The notes beneath the pieces were generated by a model. That model ran no database searches. It was not told the DNA's origin and worked only from the letters and a program-made list of their open reading frames with translations. Positions 1-11,853 of a stretch of DNA of 64,000 nt are shown one piece after another. This DNA is from Fragilariopsis cylindrus CCMP1102 (Eukaryota; Bacillariophyta; Bacillariophyceae; Bacillariales; Bacillariaceae), in assembly GCA_900095095.1 (NCBI GenBank), contig FMBT01000499.1:1-64000 (forward strand). The letters are read 5' to 3'. Position 1 is the first letter of the stretch. Each line of letters begins with the position of its first letter. A program made the position numbers and the translations under genes.

Positions 1-1251
1 CTCAACAAAGCAATTGAAGGAAATGGTGACTTCTTGGAACTAGAAGATACATCCTATGCATCTAGTGGATATTGTGTTCCACGTTCTGTTCTGGAAGATA
101 TGGAATATTCCAATGTTGTTGCTAGTACTTCGTCCCTCATTGATAAAAAAGAATTCAATAAGGAGGAGGAAATGACCGAATCCTACTACCATAACCAGCC
201 ACAATATGACCAACATCACCGTCAACTTGATTCTTTGAATTGTAATGATTTCTGTTCTGGTGAACGTCAGGACGTTTCTAGTTATGTGGGATCCTTCAAT
301 TCTCTTACTAACTGTTACATAAATGGAGTTTGTAGAACAGATTATCCTGATATTAGTTGCTGGAATACGGCGAATATTACTGATATGAAAGATGCCTTCT
401 CCTTCCAGTCTTTCAATGCTCCATTAGAGTGTTGGAATGTTGGACAGGTTACATCAATGGATCGAATGTTTTTCTACGTATATTCTTTCAACCAACTCAT
501 TGACTCATGGGATGTCTCTAAGGTAGAGTATATGTCATATATGTTTGATAATGCATATCTTTTTAACCAACCAATTGACTCATGGGATGTCTCTCAGGTA
601 AAGAATATGGATGAAATGTTTAACTATGCAACTTCTTTCAACAAACCTATTGACACATGGAATGTCTCTCAGGTAACGTATCTGGGAGGAATGTTTTATG
701 ATGCATTTAAATTCAACCAAGCTATTGACTCTTGGAACGTATCTCAGGTAGAAACTATGAGATTTATGTTTAGTGGTGCAACTTCCTTCAACCAACCGAT
801 TGGTGATTGGAATACCTCACAAGTAAGGAAAATGGATAATATGTTTTCTAATGCAACTTCTTTCACCCAACCTCTTGACACATGGGATGTCTCTCAGGTA
901 TATACTATGTATGAAATGTTTCGTGGTGCATTTGATTTTAATCAATGTCTTTCCACGTGGGCTGAGAAAACTTCTGATACTGTGGATACATTTAGTATGT
1001 TGTACGCGACTAGGTGTCCAATTGATAATGAAGATCCAGATCCAAAATTAGGTCCATGGTGCCAGAATTTACAACAAGGATGCTTTGCTCCTGGTTTTGA
1101 GCCGTCTCAGCAGCCAAGCAACAAGCCAACTGATGTACCCACAAAGCCTCCAACGAATGCTCCCACAAATTCATCAACTACAAAGAGTCAAAAGAAAAAG
1201 AGTATCAAGAAAACAAAGAAACAAGTCAAGAAGAAATCCAAGAAAATGTAA
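1..1251 (+). CDS. BspA-like (DUF285) surface protein, 5' truncated by window
   Basis: The frame is open from base 1, so the start lies outside the window; the TTG at 34 is not a real start. The product carries about seven 25-residue repeats of the form FNQPIDSWDVSQVxxMxxMF (roughly 400-950), the signature of the DUF285/BspA leucine-rich-like repeats found on bacterial and protist surface proteins. A Cys-containing cap precedes the repeats. A PT-rich stalk (PSNKPTDVPTKPPTNAPT) and a strongly basic Lys-rich tail ending at 1251 follow them. The family is associated with adhesion or surface display; no specific partner can be read from the sequence. A close paralogue lies inverted at 34525-36215 and has six rather than seven repeats, so unit number is changing. 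A signal peptide would be expected on the missing N-terminus by comparison with that copy. Confidence 0.85.
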   Translation, partial: LNKAIEGNGDFLELEDTSYASSGYCVPRSVLEDMEYSNVVASTSSLIDKKEFNKEEEMTESYYHNQPQYDQHHRQLDSLNCNDFCSGERQDVSSYVGSFNSLTNCYINGVCRTDYPDISCWNTANITDMKDAFSFQSFNAPLECWNVGQVTSMDRMFFYVYSFNQLIDSWDVSKVEYMSYMFDNAYLFNQPIDSWDVSQVKNMDEMFNYATSFNKPIDTWNVSQVTYLGGMFYDAFKFNQAIDSWNVSQVETMRFMFSGATSFNQPIGDWNTSQVRKMDNMFSNATSFTQPLDTWDVSQVYTMYEMFRGAFDFNQCLSTWAEKTSDTVDTFSMLYATRCPIDNEDPDPKLGPWCQNLQQGCFAPGFEPSQQPSNKPTDVPTKPPTNAPTNSSTTKSQKKKSIKKTKKQVKKKSKKM

Positions 1252-1510
1252 GTTATAGCAATGCATATATGGTACATCAATAACTAATGACCAGAACAGA
1301 ACAGAACAGAACAATACCATACGTGAAGCATTGAAAGTGGTACAGAAACAGAGAACTGCGAGACAATCTTGAGGAGGACAGTACAATGCATCGTACATTG
1401 ATATCTATACTACATATTATATGTACATACATGGGACAAAGAAGATACACTGGCTGTGTTGCCCAGCCCGTCCATTGTGACGCAAAATAAAAACAAAATA
1501 AAAATAAATA
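1..1510 (+). repeat. Arm A of inverted segmental duplication (BspA-like gene plus 3' flank)
   Basis: Homology to the complement of about 34185-35717 covers the coding sequence and continues past the stop. Shared downstream landmarks are an (AGAAC) run at about 1290-1315 and the block around 1435-1510 containing TTGCCCAGCCCGTCCATTGT. The left limit is not seen because the window starts inside the arm. Extension into the 3' flank shows duplication of a DNA segment, not a retrocopied coding sequence. Confidence 0.8.
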
Positions 1511-1799
1511 GTTACAATCAATGATCAAAATTATATTTCCCATTGAAGTGTACTGTATAATATTATTCCATAGAAAACTAGGACCCAACTCAAAAGGAAT
1601 AGTGAATGTATTGGATCTCTTTTTTCCAATTTCTAATACATTTTCGATATCATATAGCATGGCTCATGTTGTAATTTGATCTCACCATCGGTATTACTGT
1701 GCTCCATGATCTTTTCTACACCTTAGTGAGCTGATTACTGTACATTTTCTTCACCAGAGCATTTGTTCTTGTTGCTGTTTTCCTTGAAACAGTTGTTCT
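1511..1799. other. AT-rich intergenic DNA
   Basis: Downstream of the duplication arm I see no supported gene. Short overlapping reading frames here lack recognisable motifs. Confidence 0.5.
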
Positions 1800-2120
1800 T
1801 CGCTGGTTGCTTTGCTGTGAAGTGTTGCCAATGGATCTCCATACTACAATACAGCAAGTTCCACCTAAAATGCGAAGAACAATCACTCACGATTTCAAAC
1901 GATCCGTACGGGAGATACTCTTACTAGCTGCCACCCCTCTTAGACAGTATCACTACAAAAATTTGAATGGACAGACACCATATATTCAGTACAGTTGAAT
2001 GGGACATATCCCCGCCCAGTATACAAAAGGTATGGAGCCCAAAATTGCATACTGTACAGCTAGTGGATGTACAAAGTTCTGCATTTATTATTTGTACATA
2101 TAAAATTTGCCTCAACCTGT
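1800..2120 (+). mobile_element. Fossil fragment of an RNase H-bearing repeat element
   Basis: Conceptual translation gives short stretches (PMDLHTTIQ, FKRSVREILLL, FSTVEWDI) that match, in the same order, stretches in the fossil at 58600-59710 on the other strand (PMDPHTAIQ, YKQSIREILSL, FDTVDWDIF). The two are therefore copies of one family. Only the part after the RNase H-like segment survives here, and it is broken. Class (LINE-like or other retroelement) is not settled by what is visible. Age looks old relative to the copia element in this window. Confidence 0.55.
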
Positions 2121-2642
2121 TTTGGTTGTGCTATAAGCGAAGTGCTAAAAGCAAGAAGGATCACAACTGATTTGATTTATTCATTTCAATCTTTGGCATG
2201 ATACTATAGGCCGTATTATTGATTTGATCTTGATCTTGATATTATTATTCATTCGTTTTCGATGTCATCGGCACGAAATCCCAGCCCAAAAATGCCTATT
2301 ACGTCGGCAGTACAGTACAGTACTAGTAGGACAGTTCTTGTTTGTGCTTGTTATGGATTGATTCATTCTTCAAACGTGGATATCGGAAGATCTTAAACCA
2401 ATCAATTAATGAAAAAAATATAAATAAATGACAACAATTGTTACCGTAAGTTCCCGTAGATCAAAAACTCATCAACTCAAGCAACACAATCAATAATAAT
2501 AAGTTAAGTTGTTCGCAATCGTAAATACTGCTTCGGTACGGTACTGCTCTTCGATTCAGTACAATACAGTTCAGTACAGCACAGCACAGCAACAGCACAG
2601 CAACAGCAACAGCAGCAATAGTACAACAACAGTCACTCCAAT
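2121..2642. other. Intergenic, probable 5' region of the dioxygenase-like gene
   Basis: AT-rich DNA with a CAGTACAG / CAGCAACAG microsatellite-like stretch at about 2560-2630, immediately before the ATG at 2643. No other supported feature. Confidence 0.4.
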
Positions 2643-4413
2643 ATGACTAGTAAAAATAGTATAAATTTCAATGTATGTGTGGTGATTGGTATTGTTCCAC
2701 CATTAGATCAAAAAACAAAGAATGAATTACTACTACTGTCGTCATTGTCATTGTCGTCTTCGTCATCGTCTAATAATGATTCCGATGTAGTGATGATCCG
2801 TTGGTCCAGTAATGATACAAAAAATCGAAATCGTCGTCGATGGATTGTTCCTGATACGGATACAGAAGAGAATATTCCAACCATGTTATTATCAGCCTAT
2901 CTTGGTCGTCGACAGGTTAAAGCCGACGTGACGATGACGACGATTCTGATTTTGATGATACTAATAATGACGAGACAATGATATCACCAGAAGCATTTTC
3001 CTTGTTTATACAGAACAAACTTAATAACAATAACACCACTAATAACAATAACAATAACAATAACATCAGCCGTATCAGCAACAAGATTGAATATACTTGT
3101 GAAGTATGGGCCTCAGCACCTGCACCATTACCAATGATGACGTATAATGATGATGATGAAGATGATGAAGAAAAAGTATAGTAGAAGAAGAAGAAGGTAG
3201 GATCGAAAATTATTGATCATGAGAGACTATTATTGCAGCATGACGACGACGAATCATCATTCATAGAAGAAGAAGAATTACAATTACAACAATTCCAACG
3301 ATATTCAAAATTTCGTCAAAAAGGATTATGTCTTGTTTCCAATATATTAAAAAAAGACTATATCCAAGAAATGAAAATAGTACAATTAGTGCAGGAAGCA
3401 ATGTAAGGCTGAAACTGCGATTCGTTGAATTATCCGACAATCAAATTGGTGTAGATTCTTTTTTATTTTCTGAAATTGCTTCCGATCGAAACAACGATTT
3501 GATTTATTATATCCTCCAAAACAAATGCAAAACTCTATACTATTATACGGAATGGTGTCTTTTTGAATACTACAATATAATGGTGTATTACAATTATAAA
3601 GAAATTATTTATGATGACAAAATAACGACGATAACAACAACCTTGATAATAACGACAACAATAACATAACAACGATCACGAAAAAAAAAGACGACGACGA
3701 CAGCACTACTACCACCAGTGAGTATTACAAATTTGGAAGATTTAGATTAGAAATGGATCTCTCCATTGTCTATTCCAAACCTGGTGCAATCATCAAGGTT
3801 GGCATGCGATGGGAATCATTTAGTTGGTGCCTCAGATGCTGGTTGGGATGATGATGAGATGATAATAATAATAACGATTCAATTCAAATACAAATACAAA
3901 TACAAATAAAATAAATTAGAATTACCCTACGCTATTGTATTTTATACCATTAATTGATTTAAATGTGAAGGTAGGATATACACAATTTTGGTTAGGGAGT
4001 CATAAATATAAAAATTTACAAGGATTTGGTCAATTTAGTGAAATATCGAATTCCACCTGTGATATTGGTAAGACGACTAAAAAAGGAAATGGTATTCTAT
4101 ATGATTATCGTTTACTACATCGTGGTATGCCGAATACGAATTTTAGAACAAATGTGATACTGATGTTGATGTTGATGTTGATGCGGAGATGAACAACAAC
4201 AAGACAATACTACTGCTACTCACAGTAACAGAACTCTAACTCTAATGATGAGGATGAGGGGACGACAAGCAAGAACAAGAACAAGAACAACCACCATATT
4301 ATCGACCAGTATTACAATTATTATGTCGTAGGAAGTATTATAAAGAGAAGAATAATTATGGTACAAAATCAATATACGATACTGATAATAATAATGATAT
4401 GCAGAATAAATAG
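2643..4413 (+). pseudogene. Phytanoyl-CoA dioxygenase (PhyH)-like 2OG-Fe(II) oxygenase, frame-broken
   Basis: Segments in different frames, in the right order, fit one PhyH-family protein. An acidic, Asn-rich N-terminus (2643-3180) is followed by an FxxxGxxxVxNIL-like entry helix near 3290-3370, the iron-binding region DLSIVYSKPGA...WH...DGNHLVGA near 3750-3860, the beta-helix core TQFWLGSHK near 3970-4010, and GILYDYRLLHRGMPN near 4090-4135 carrying the distal His. The C-terminal RPVLQLL...KYYKEKNNYGT ends at TAG 4411-4413. Known members hydroxylate lipid or small-molecule substrates with 2-oxoglutarate; the substrate here cannot be inferred. At least five one- or two-base frame changes interrupt it, one splitting the HxD iron-ligand motif near 3800. 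These could be decay or assembly indels. No GT-AG intron explains them. Confidence 0.65.
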
Positions 4414-4788
4414 ATAGTTGCATTTACTGTAAAGCTAAAGGTTAGTTCTGTTACTATCTATACTTTGGACGTATGGATGCGTGTAACCTGTATTCATAAC
4501 AAGCAAATCCTGAATCATCATACACGTCTTTTTCTTAATCGTGTCTTCTATTCCGAATCAATCCACAAACTGTGTCGGTCGGTGTGGAATTTACGGATTT
4601 TGTACTTATTACTCCGATGACACTACGCTAATAATGTCACGTTGATTGTTGGTATCTTCATTGTTGGATCATAGGTTGATGATGATGATGATGCTGTCAT
4701 GGCGGCTGCACAAATATTATTATTATTATTACTAGTCGTAGTAGTAGTACGTTGGTGGTTGTTGCTTTTGTTATTATTACTATTGTTA
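4414..4788. other. Intergenic, no gene seen
   Basis: Short convergent spacer between the dioxygenase-like gene and the minus-strand gene ending at 4789. It contains imperfect ATT/GTA/GTT trinucleotide runs at about 4678-4790 and nothing else recognisable. Confidence 0.4.
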
Positions 4789-5615
4789 CTATAAAAATAT
4801 TGATAAACATATCATAATGTTCATGAATAAATAATTCAATTTCATCACAGACATTATTAAATGGACTATTACTATTATTTGCTGTAAATGTTTCTTGTAT
4901 TGTATTACATGTATTAAGTCAACATTCGTCATTAATTCACATCCTACTGTTGTCGATGAATCAATTAATTCAATAGATCGATTACTACTAAATTGTAACA
5001 TCACCTTCATTTCTTCTGTCACTTTCTTTGTTGTATCTTCTACTAATACCATCATTTCAGTAGTACTTTTTTATCATTTTTTGTGCTGAAACAGGAACTA
5101 CTTGTACTAGAAAGGCATCAGCAGCGACACTTTTGGGACTACTACTCGTCTGATTTCCATTATAACAGATCACTGCTGCTTCTGATTTTTTGTTCTTCTT
5201 CTCATCATCTACTACTACTGCTACTTTCGATTCTTCATTTTCCTCGTTGTTGTTGTTGTTGTTGTTGGTTGCCGACGACGTTACGTGTAATTGAAATAAC
5301 ATCATGCCTGGTGTTGTTCGATGATGATGATGACGGAGATGGAAATAAATGACGATCATTATCGTTATTATTGTCATTGCTTGTATGTTGTTGTTTCTTA
5401 TTCTTATTACGAATACTACTCAAACGTTGACCAAAAATACATTTTTTTCGAAACTTCTTTGTTGTCTCTTCATGTTGTTGTTGTTGTGCTGCTATCGGCT
5501 TCAGTGACTTTAGTGGCGTCGTTCGTGATTTCGGAGATGGCTTCTGTGATGATGGTGGTGCACAATTACTATTGTCGTCACCACTAAGTAATTCATCGTA
5601 GTAAGAATACACCAT
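4789..5615 (-). CDS. Hypothetical low-complexity protein, frame-interrupted
   Basis: I do not recognise this protein. A plausible start at 5615 (MVYSYYDELLSGDD) leads into a Ser/Lys-rich basic region, then Asn, Gln and Asp/Glu-rich low-complexity segments. A more ordinary C-terminal part follows, with stretches such as TKKVTEEMKVMLQ and SIELIDSSTTVGCELM. Three consecutive minus-strand frames cover the region and overlap within (TTG)n and (GAT)n runs, so at least two indels or an unseen intron separate them. No signal peptide or membrane segment is evident at the N-terminus. It is divergent from the gene at 6878, with a 1.26-kb spacer. Confidence 0.35.
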
Positions 5616-6877
5616 TTTTTATAACGATAATAATAAAACCGCTGTTTACCTACCGTAATGCTTTGCTTCTTGTTCCTTGATGTTAACAGCAGTACAGTAT
5701 GATTGATGTGTAATCAAGATATAGATGTGGTGATGCGATGTGAAGTGATGCGATGCGATAAACTGTAAAATCGATTATTATGACTGTGAACAAAATTTTA
5801 CGGGAAGAGAGCGAAATAAACGACAGTCAAACAAAAGAAAAACTAGGAAGAAGTACTTAGTACGGTAGCGTACAATTGTAGATACGGTAGAAGAAGGATC
5901 AATCTGTTGTTCTCTGTCTGAAACCCAGACAGAAAAGAAGAAAGAAAGCAAATCATAAATGACGAGGAGGACTTGCTAAAAATGTGAAGCAACGGGGCGG
6001 GGAATGCAAATATAGAAAGATTATGCTCTGATAAGCGTTTTATAGCCAGTAAATACTATTAGGCCTTCTTTTGTCAGTTGCGTTGTTTGTATTGGAATCT
6101 TTGCCTTTTTGAAAAAAGAAGGAATGAAGAATGATACAATCAATCACGAACGAATGAAACAGTATGTTGTCTGTGACACCATCCGATGCATGACTTAATT
6201 CATGGCGCCAAACAATAAATTAGCTGTTCATCAACGTAAAAATCAGAAAGAAGAAAAATGAGCCTCAAATATCCGATTTGTCATATCTGTCGGATACTCT
6301 GCACGTGTTTAGGGAATAAGGCTGGTTGCTTTAGAATAGCCCTCACAAAATTTCAATTTTTTCAAATTGCGTGTGCTTCACAAATTTCGGAAATACCGTA
6401 TGAGATGAGTGAATGAATGTATCTTATCTTATGTATCATGATCCCATCAGAAGTGATGTCATCTTTTTCTGCAGGGCAGAATTCGCCTTCTGTAACGATA
6501 TCCTACTACTATTCGCATTCGCTTTTTGTAAAACGAATGTCATCCATAATGCATTCATTTTATTTTATCTTTTAATATAGAATTAACGAACATCACACAA
6601 TAGAAACGATATCAAAACCAAACAACAACAACAACAACCCTCTATATTCGGTAGAAGAGATAGAGAGACATCATCGAGCTACTGTTAGGAGAAGGAAAAA
6701 CGAGTGTTCAATTCGAACACATACTTTACATCGCTTTCAAACGAGCTAAATAAGTCAGTTACATCTATCTACGAATTGAAAAGGGGAGAAGATAGAGAAA
6801 GGTAGAAGATTCGTGCCGAGTGAGACCATTATATTTAGAGTACTGCAGAGTAGAATAAACCAAGCAAGAAAAAAAGA
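5616..6877. other. Divergent intergenic region
   Basis: A 1.26-kb spacer between divergently transcribed genes that probably holds both promoters. It has short GCGATG/GTGATGCGATG repeats at about 5730-5765 and a purine-rich stretch before the ATG at 6878. No RNA gene or conserved ORF is seen. Confidence 0.4.
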
Positions 6878-8996
6878 ATGGGAATCTTTGGTAGGAAGAA
6901 AGAGAAAGGTGGCACGCTGTTGCCTTCTTCAAGAGCGACGACGGGAGGACGACCAATAACGTCTTCATCTTCGTCATTGCCATCATCATCGTCCATCAAT
7001 GATGATAATCCACTCATTCCTGGTGGTAAATCTGCTCGCATTACCAAAAACAAAAACAACAGCAGCAATGGATACGAACCTCCTAATAGCAGTACCATAG
7101 ATTCACCACCCACTAGTATGACTGTTAGAGCATCATCAGCAGTATCAGACTTGGAAGGTGGCCGTTATAATGTTGATAATAATGACAGTGATAATGACAG
7201 TGATAATGACAATGAGTCACATTTATTGACAATAGAACCAACAATTTGTAGGAGAATTGAAAGTCCGTATCCTATGTTTGGCAACAACGATAACAACAAT
7301 AGCAACGAGGATGATAATTTTGCATCTTGTTTCGACGTTGATAATGGTACTAGAGGTACAAATTTTGTATGTTTTGAAGTTGAATACGATAAAGAACAAT
7401 TTCACAGTAATAATAACAACAGAAAGAATGTTCTTTCAGCAGTATCGAAACGTGTTACATCCTTTTCACATCGTGTTCAATCATTTCGTCATGATATACG
7501 TAGTCAAAGTCGTTTCGATCATCAGAATCAGAATCAGATGAAAAGTACTGGTGATGGTGGTGGTGATGGTGATGGTGGTGGTCGAAGTCGAAAGAATGCA
7601 AAGATTGGACAGATTTTAGTACATACTAAAGAAGATGATATTGAGATTATGACACTATCGAGTGGATGTTCTACTCAATCCAATTCTCTCGAATATTATG
7701 AGGAGGAGGATGATGATGATGATGATGATGACAGCCGTTTTTTCAAACTTACTTCTTGGTTTGGACGGAATAGTAAAAGTAAAAGAGATCGTGGTGCTGC
7801 TCCCCGTAGTAGTAATAGTAACTACCGTCGAGATCATCATCATGATACCATCATCACGGATCACCATCGTCAACAACATGATGGTAATGATGATATTGAT
7901 AGGATGGATTGTAATAAACATGCAAGATCCCAATATAAATATGGAAAACAGCAGCAATTGAAGGACCGAATTATATTAGAGTTGCGTCATTTGCACTGGC
8001 ATGTTTGATTTTATTGTCAGTTATTTTTTAATTGCAGTTTGTTCCTTTCCATGGACATCATCCTCGATTGTATCATGTTTTCATTTAGTTGTTGGTTCAA
8101 TACTTATCTTACTACTTGAAAGTCGGAGTGGAATTTGTTTACCATTTACTGGTGGTGGCTGTTGCTTATTTCAAAACAATCTTGATACAGAAAATTCAAA
8201 TGATGAAGGTAGAGGTAGCAATAATGTACTACCAATTGATGCATATCGTGAATACGCCGAAGATCAAGATGTATTTGGTGCTAAATCACGTGATGATGTA
8301 TTACAACGTTTCAATGTATTTCGATTCCTATATGGGCGAGGTGCTTTATATACATTTACAGGATCAATGACAATTGCTATGATACCAATATCAGCAACTA
8401 TATCGAATATTGTCTTATCATCAAAGTCGGAAAATGCAGATGCAGATGCAGATGCAAATGTTGCATATATAGTAAATGCTATTAATATCATGGTTCCTCT
8501 CGTATTGATATATTTACCAGGGATTATGCTAATGATATTAGGTATATTTGCATTCTTTGCTGGTGTACATGCTGCATTCCGTTGGTCACTCCTCGATACA
8601 TCAATCCATTGTAATGATGAACATTTAAGAGAAAAATTTATTTCAGCAGCTCGCGCTACACATCAAGATGATAATATTTGTAGCAGCAATATCAGCATCA
8701 GCGATGTTGAGACAATTCGACTAGATCAACATGAATTTTCTATATTAGTTATGACATTAGGATTAGATTTAGATGAAATAAGTATGATACCAGAAGTATT
8801 TATGAAAGAAATTCAAACAAAGAATTCTGATTGTATTACATTTAATGAATTCCATTCTTGGTGGCGTGGTAAGAAACGTACAAAAAGTCAACGTAATAGT
8901 ACTAAATCAACAATATCAGCATCAGCATCTGATCATCATTGCAAGAACATCAAGCCAAGCAAACAATATCAACGACGACTTGAAGCAGCAGCGTAG
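6878..8996 (+). CDS. COPI-associated-like multi-pass membrane protein with EF-hand region (paralogue 1)
   Basis: The start MGIFGRKKEK resembles the MRLFNNSKKK start of the paralogue at 11854. A roughly 370-residue disordered, Asn/Asp/Ser-rich cytosolic part is followed by hydrophobic segments near 7990-8140. The core RFNVFRFLYGRGALYTFTGS (about 8310-8370) matches the GRG-LY-F-G core of COPI-associated proteins, and two more membrane segments run to about 8580. The C-terminus has EF-hand-like segments (LDQHEFSILVMTLGLDLDE, then SDCITFNEFHSWW) in which several calcium ligands are lost. One frame change near 8000 separates the N-terminal part from the membrane part; the paralogue shows they belong together. 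The role is inferred to be at Golgi/ER membranes, possibly Ca2+-responsive. Confidence 0.6.
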
Positions 8997-9725
8997 CACC
9001 AGCATCAATTTTACGAGGATTGAGAAGAAGAAGAAAAAGAAGGAAAAATATCCTTCAGTAGCTTCTTCTCCGATATCTTCTCTTCAAGAATTAGAATTCA
9101 AAAAAATGATATCATTCCATTCATGTTGTATATAATACAAGAATATATACTAGTTATACCATTCCATATTCCATATTATTATCTATTCACTTACATGTCC
9201 AGTAGTAAACTTAAACTAGACATTACACATTACACATTTATTATTATACATACTTACGATACTATCTTGTAGATTAAAAACATATTTTCTGGGTCCTAAG
9301 AATGACAGTATTCTTGCAACTGTAAATCCATACTAGCTTCTACTGAAAAGGTACGTCCATACTGCTCTGCTAGCTAGCTAGCTGCTGTACTATCATTGCA
9401 GTGTGTAATTTGCTTCCTCACAACAACTGCGGCATCACTTTTGACTGAGATACTTGTGTGTCGAATATGCTCACTTTTTGAAAGGAGTTTTAGGGCTTAT
9501 TTCACCGTTGGCGCCCAGAATGGTCATTCGCACCAATTGGTATGAGTGGAATGTAGGAATGCTACACTCACGACGACTAACTAACTTCACATCAAACGAT
9601 GACATAGTAGAAAAACAACCAACACAGTGCAACTAAACAACAACAGTGGCAACAACACAAATACAACAAGAACTATTATAATCGGATATGAAATTATCTT
9701 GTTAAACTCCAACCATTGTTTCGCG
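8997..9725. other. Intergenic, no gene seen
   Basis: Spacer between the membrane-protein gene and the fucosyltransferase. It contains a GCTAGCTAGCTAGCTGC direct repeat near 9368-9384. The fucosyltransferase frame is open upstream to 9627, but the start at 9726 fits a type II anchor better. Confidence 0.4.
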
Positions 9726-10979
9726 ATGGGGCGGATATCAATTATGAAGAAGAAAGTCGAGCCTGTAACGTCAACTGCTTATACGAATAGAGTCAACTGG
9801 ATTAGTCTCTGTATGTCATTCCTTGTAGTATATGGATTTTTACATAATATCAATATCACATCTAACATACTCCCCGGAACAACTGCAAAGAATGACGATG
9901 AGAATTTTGAAGAAAACTCAATTCGTTGGAAATCTCCAGATCACAAATCATTACCAACGATCTATTATTCTCATCAAAATGATGGGAATGGTATTGGGGA
10001 AATAAAGAAATTGATGAGTGACGTATTACCAGAATATAGAATCATTAATTTATTTGTAGGAGGACGAAACCCTAAAATACCTCCTGAATATACTGAAGTG
10101 AATTACACAAACCCATATGATGTATCTATTAGTATATTTGGTCAATATGGTCTACCATATTGGGAAAGATGGTTACATACCCACTTCAATGGGCATGTCG
10201 TTTTTTTCTCTGGCGAGAATGATATCGATCATCCAGTAAAAGGTACTACTTCCAAGACATCAAATCTTCATGCGTTTGGACCTATTCAAGATAGCACTAC
10301 ACGAGATCAAGATATACAATTGTTTTACTTCCAACTGATATGGTGGTTCTATTATCGTGATGTATTATCTCCGTCTGCGTTGACGCTCCCAAACTATAGG
10401 CCAAGGGGGAGCGAATCTAATACCTTCATGATTTATGCAAACTCGAATTGTGTACCTTTCAGAGAAGAGGCTGTTGGATTACTATCGGAAATGGGTCAGG
10501 TGCATTGTGATGGAAAATGTCAAGGACGAACACCACCAAGTGGCTCTAGAGAAAATCTTACTAAGACTAAAATTGGTGGCTTTGGACATTGGTGGGACAA
10601 CTATAAGATATACTCAAAGTATCGTTTTTGCTTTGTTATGGAACACGCAGATAACAACCCTGGATACATAACAGAAAAGATTATGATGGCCTATGCTGGC
10701 GGGTGTATTCCAATTTATTATGGAGATAAAAAAATATTTGATATCTTTAATGAAAAATCATTCGTCTTTTACAATATTAGTGATCCGCAACCTGCATTGG
10801 ATTTAGTGAATGCTTTGGAACGCAATAGTGACCTTTATGAAAAAATGAAGAAAGAACCAATCCTTGTAAATGGTAACACTACTATAGAACAATATTTTTC
10901 ATTTAATGACGAAGTGGGAAGTGGTGCTCTTAAGAAGGAGATGAGAAAAAGGTTGGGTTTATCTAATCTCTCCCCTTGA
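9726..10979 (+). CDS. GT10 family alpha-1,3-fucosyltransferase
   Basis: This is one of the few long uninterrupted conserved genes in the window. The diagnostic GT10 C-terminal signature lies at about 10620-10740: YRFCFVMEHADNNPGYITEK, then AYAGGCIPIYYGDKKIF. GT10 enzymes transfer fucose from GDP-fucose to GlcNAc of N-glycans or related acceptors in the Golgi lumen. I chose ATG 9726 (MGRISIMKKK), which gives 417 residues, a short basic cytosolic tail, a signal-anchor WISLCMSFLVVYGF at residues 25-38, and a lumenal catalytic domain. The in-frame ATG at 9627 would add 33 unusual residues. It sits between the two COPI-associated-like paralogues, also secretory-membrane candidates. The acceptor is not inferable. 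Confidence 0.88.
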   Translation: MGRISIMKKKVEPVTSTAYTNRVNWISLCMSFLVVYGFLHNINITSNILPGTTAKNDDENFEENSIRWKSPDHKSLPTIYYSHQNDGNGIGEIKKLMSDVLPEYRIINLFVGGRNPKIPPEYTEVNYTNPYDVSISIFGQYGLPYWERWLHTHFNGHVVFFSGENDIDHPVKGTTSKTSNLHAFGPIQDSTTRDQDIQLFYFQLIWWFYYRDVLSPSALTLPNYRPRGSESNTFMIYANSNCVPFREEAVGLLSEMGQVHCDGKCQGRTPPSGSRENLTKTKIGGFGHWWDNYKIYSKYRFCFVMEHADNNPGYITEKIMMAYAGGCIPIYYGDKKIFDIFNEKSFVFYNISDPQPALDLVNALERNSDLYEKMKKEPILVNGNTTIEQYFSFNDEVGSGALKKEMRKRLGLSNLSP

Positions 10980-11853
10980 AATGCGCATAGATACAATGTA
11001 CCGAGACTGAAAAATAATAACTGCAATGCTTTTAGCAGCTGCACTTGTCATTATGTACAGAAGGGTCCTACTATTGTTTTAATTCTGTATATTTTATTTA
11101 AGCAAGCAGTTAGTATATAATAATTATAAACCTGTAGCAAGATGATTTATTCAAATGTGTATGTCCTTGTTTTATTTTGTGGACTATATCATAATAAGAG
11201 GTGTGGTTGCATACTCACTTGTCATTATTCATTATTATTTGTTGTTGTCGTCATTTCGTAGCTCGTCGGTGTGATCATTGTTCCATCAATTAATTCTCGG
11301 CATCATAATAATATGAAGTATCGAGTAGTGGTAAGAGAGACGTGTTTATCAGGTATATAATACTGTTATTATTGATATATTGTATGAGGACCGAACAGAT
11401 AGCCCCCGTCCCGCGCGACATCGAAATAGCGATTTGTGCGGATCAGCGATTAGTATGATAAAAAATAAATAAAATAATGTACATAAACATACATACATCG
11501 TATAATTTTTATGATCGAAAACTCAGTCACGCTTATTGCGTTCTTGTTAATATCGCCATTGAATTTAGTCTCACAAAAAAATACCGTTTTTGTGATACTG
11601 AAGCTAAAAAACAAAGTAAATACGCTTTGCTATAGAATTCATTTGTGCTGGAGGGAGAGGACGAAACTTGTACAGATAGTACCTTTGAATATACTGTAAA
11701 GAACAAAACGAATCTCAACCAAATAAATAAGTTGAATGGAAGGGAACGCACATGAACATAATTATATGACAACATAGCTGAAAAAAAAAACTCTTGCACT
11801 CGTGCATCTATCTAGAAGTTCATTATTGCCTACGTTAGCCTACGGACACAACA
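10980..11853. other. Intergenic, no gene seen
   Basis: AT-rich spacer of 0.87 kb. ORFs here are short, overlapping and motif-free. A short GC-rich patch (CCCCCGTCCCGCGCGACATCG) lies near 11403. Confidence 0.4.

Noticed and set aside
34-36. TTG at 34 as the start of the BspA-like gene
   Set aside because: The frame is open to base 1 and its residues (NKAIEGNG) match the interior of the paralogue, so the gene simply runs off the window.
7655-7961. Overlapping opposite-strand frames rich in Met/Ile/Val
   Set aside because: Shadows of GAT/ATC repeats in the real plus-strand gene. The same reasoning applies to many hydrophobic frames opposite poly-Asp or poly-Asn tracts, e.g. 46134-46346 and 47534-47751.
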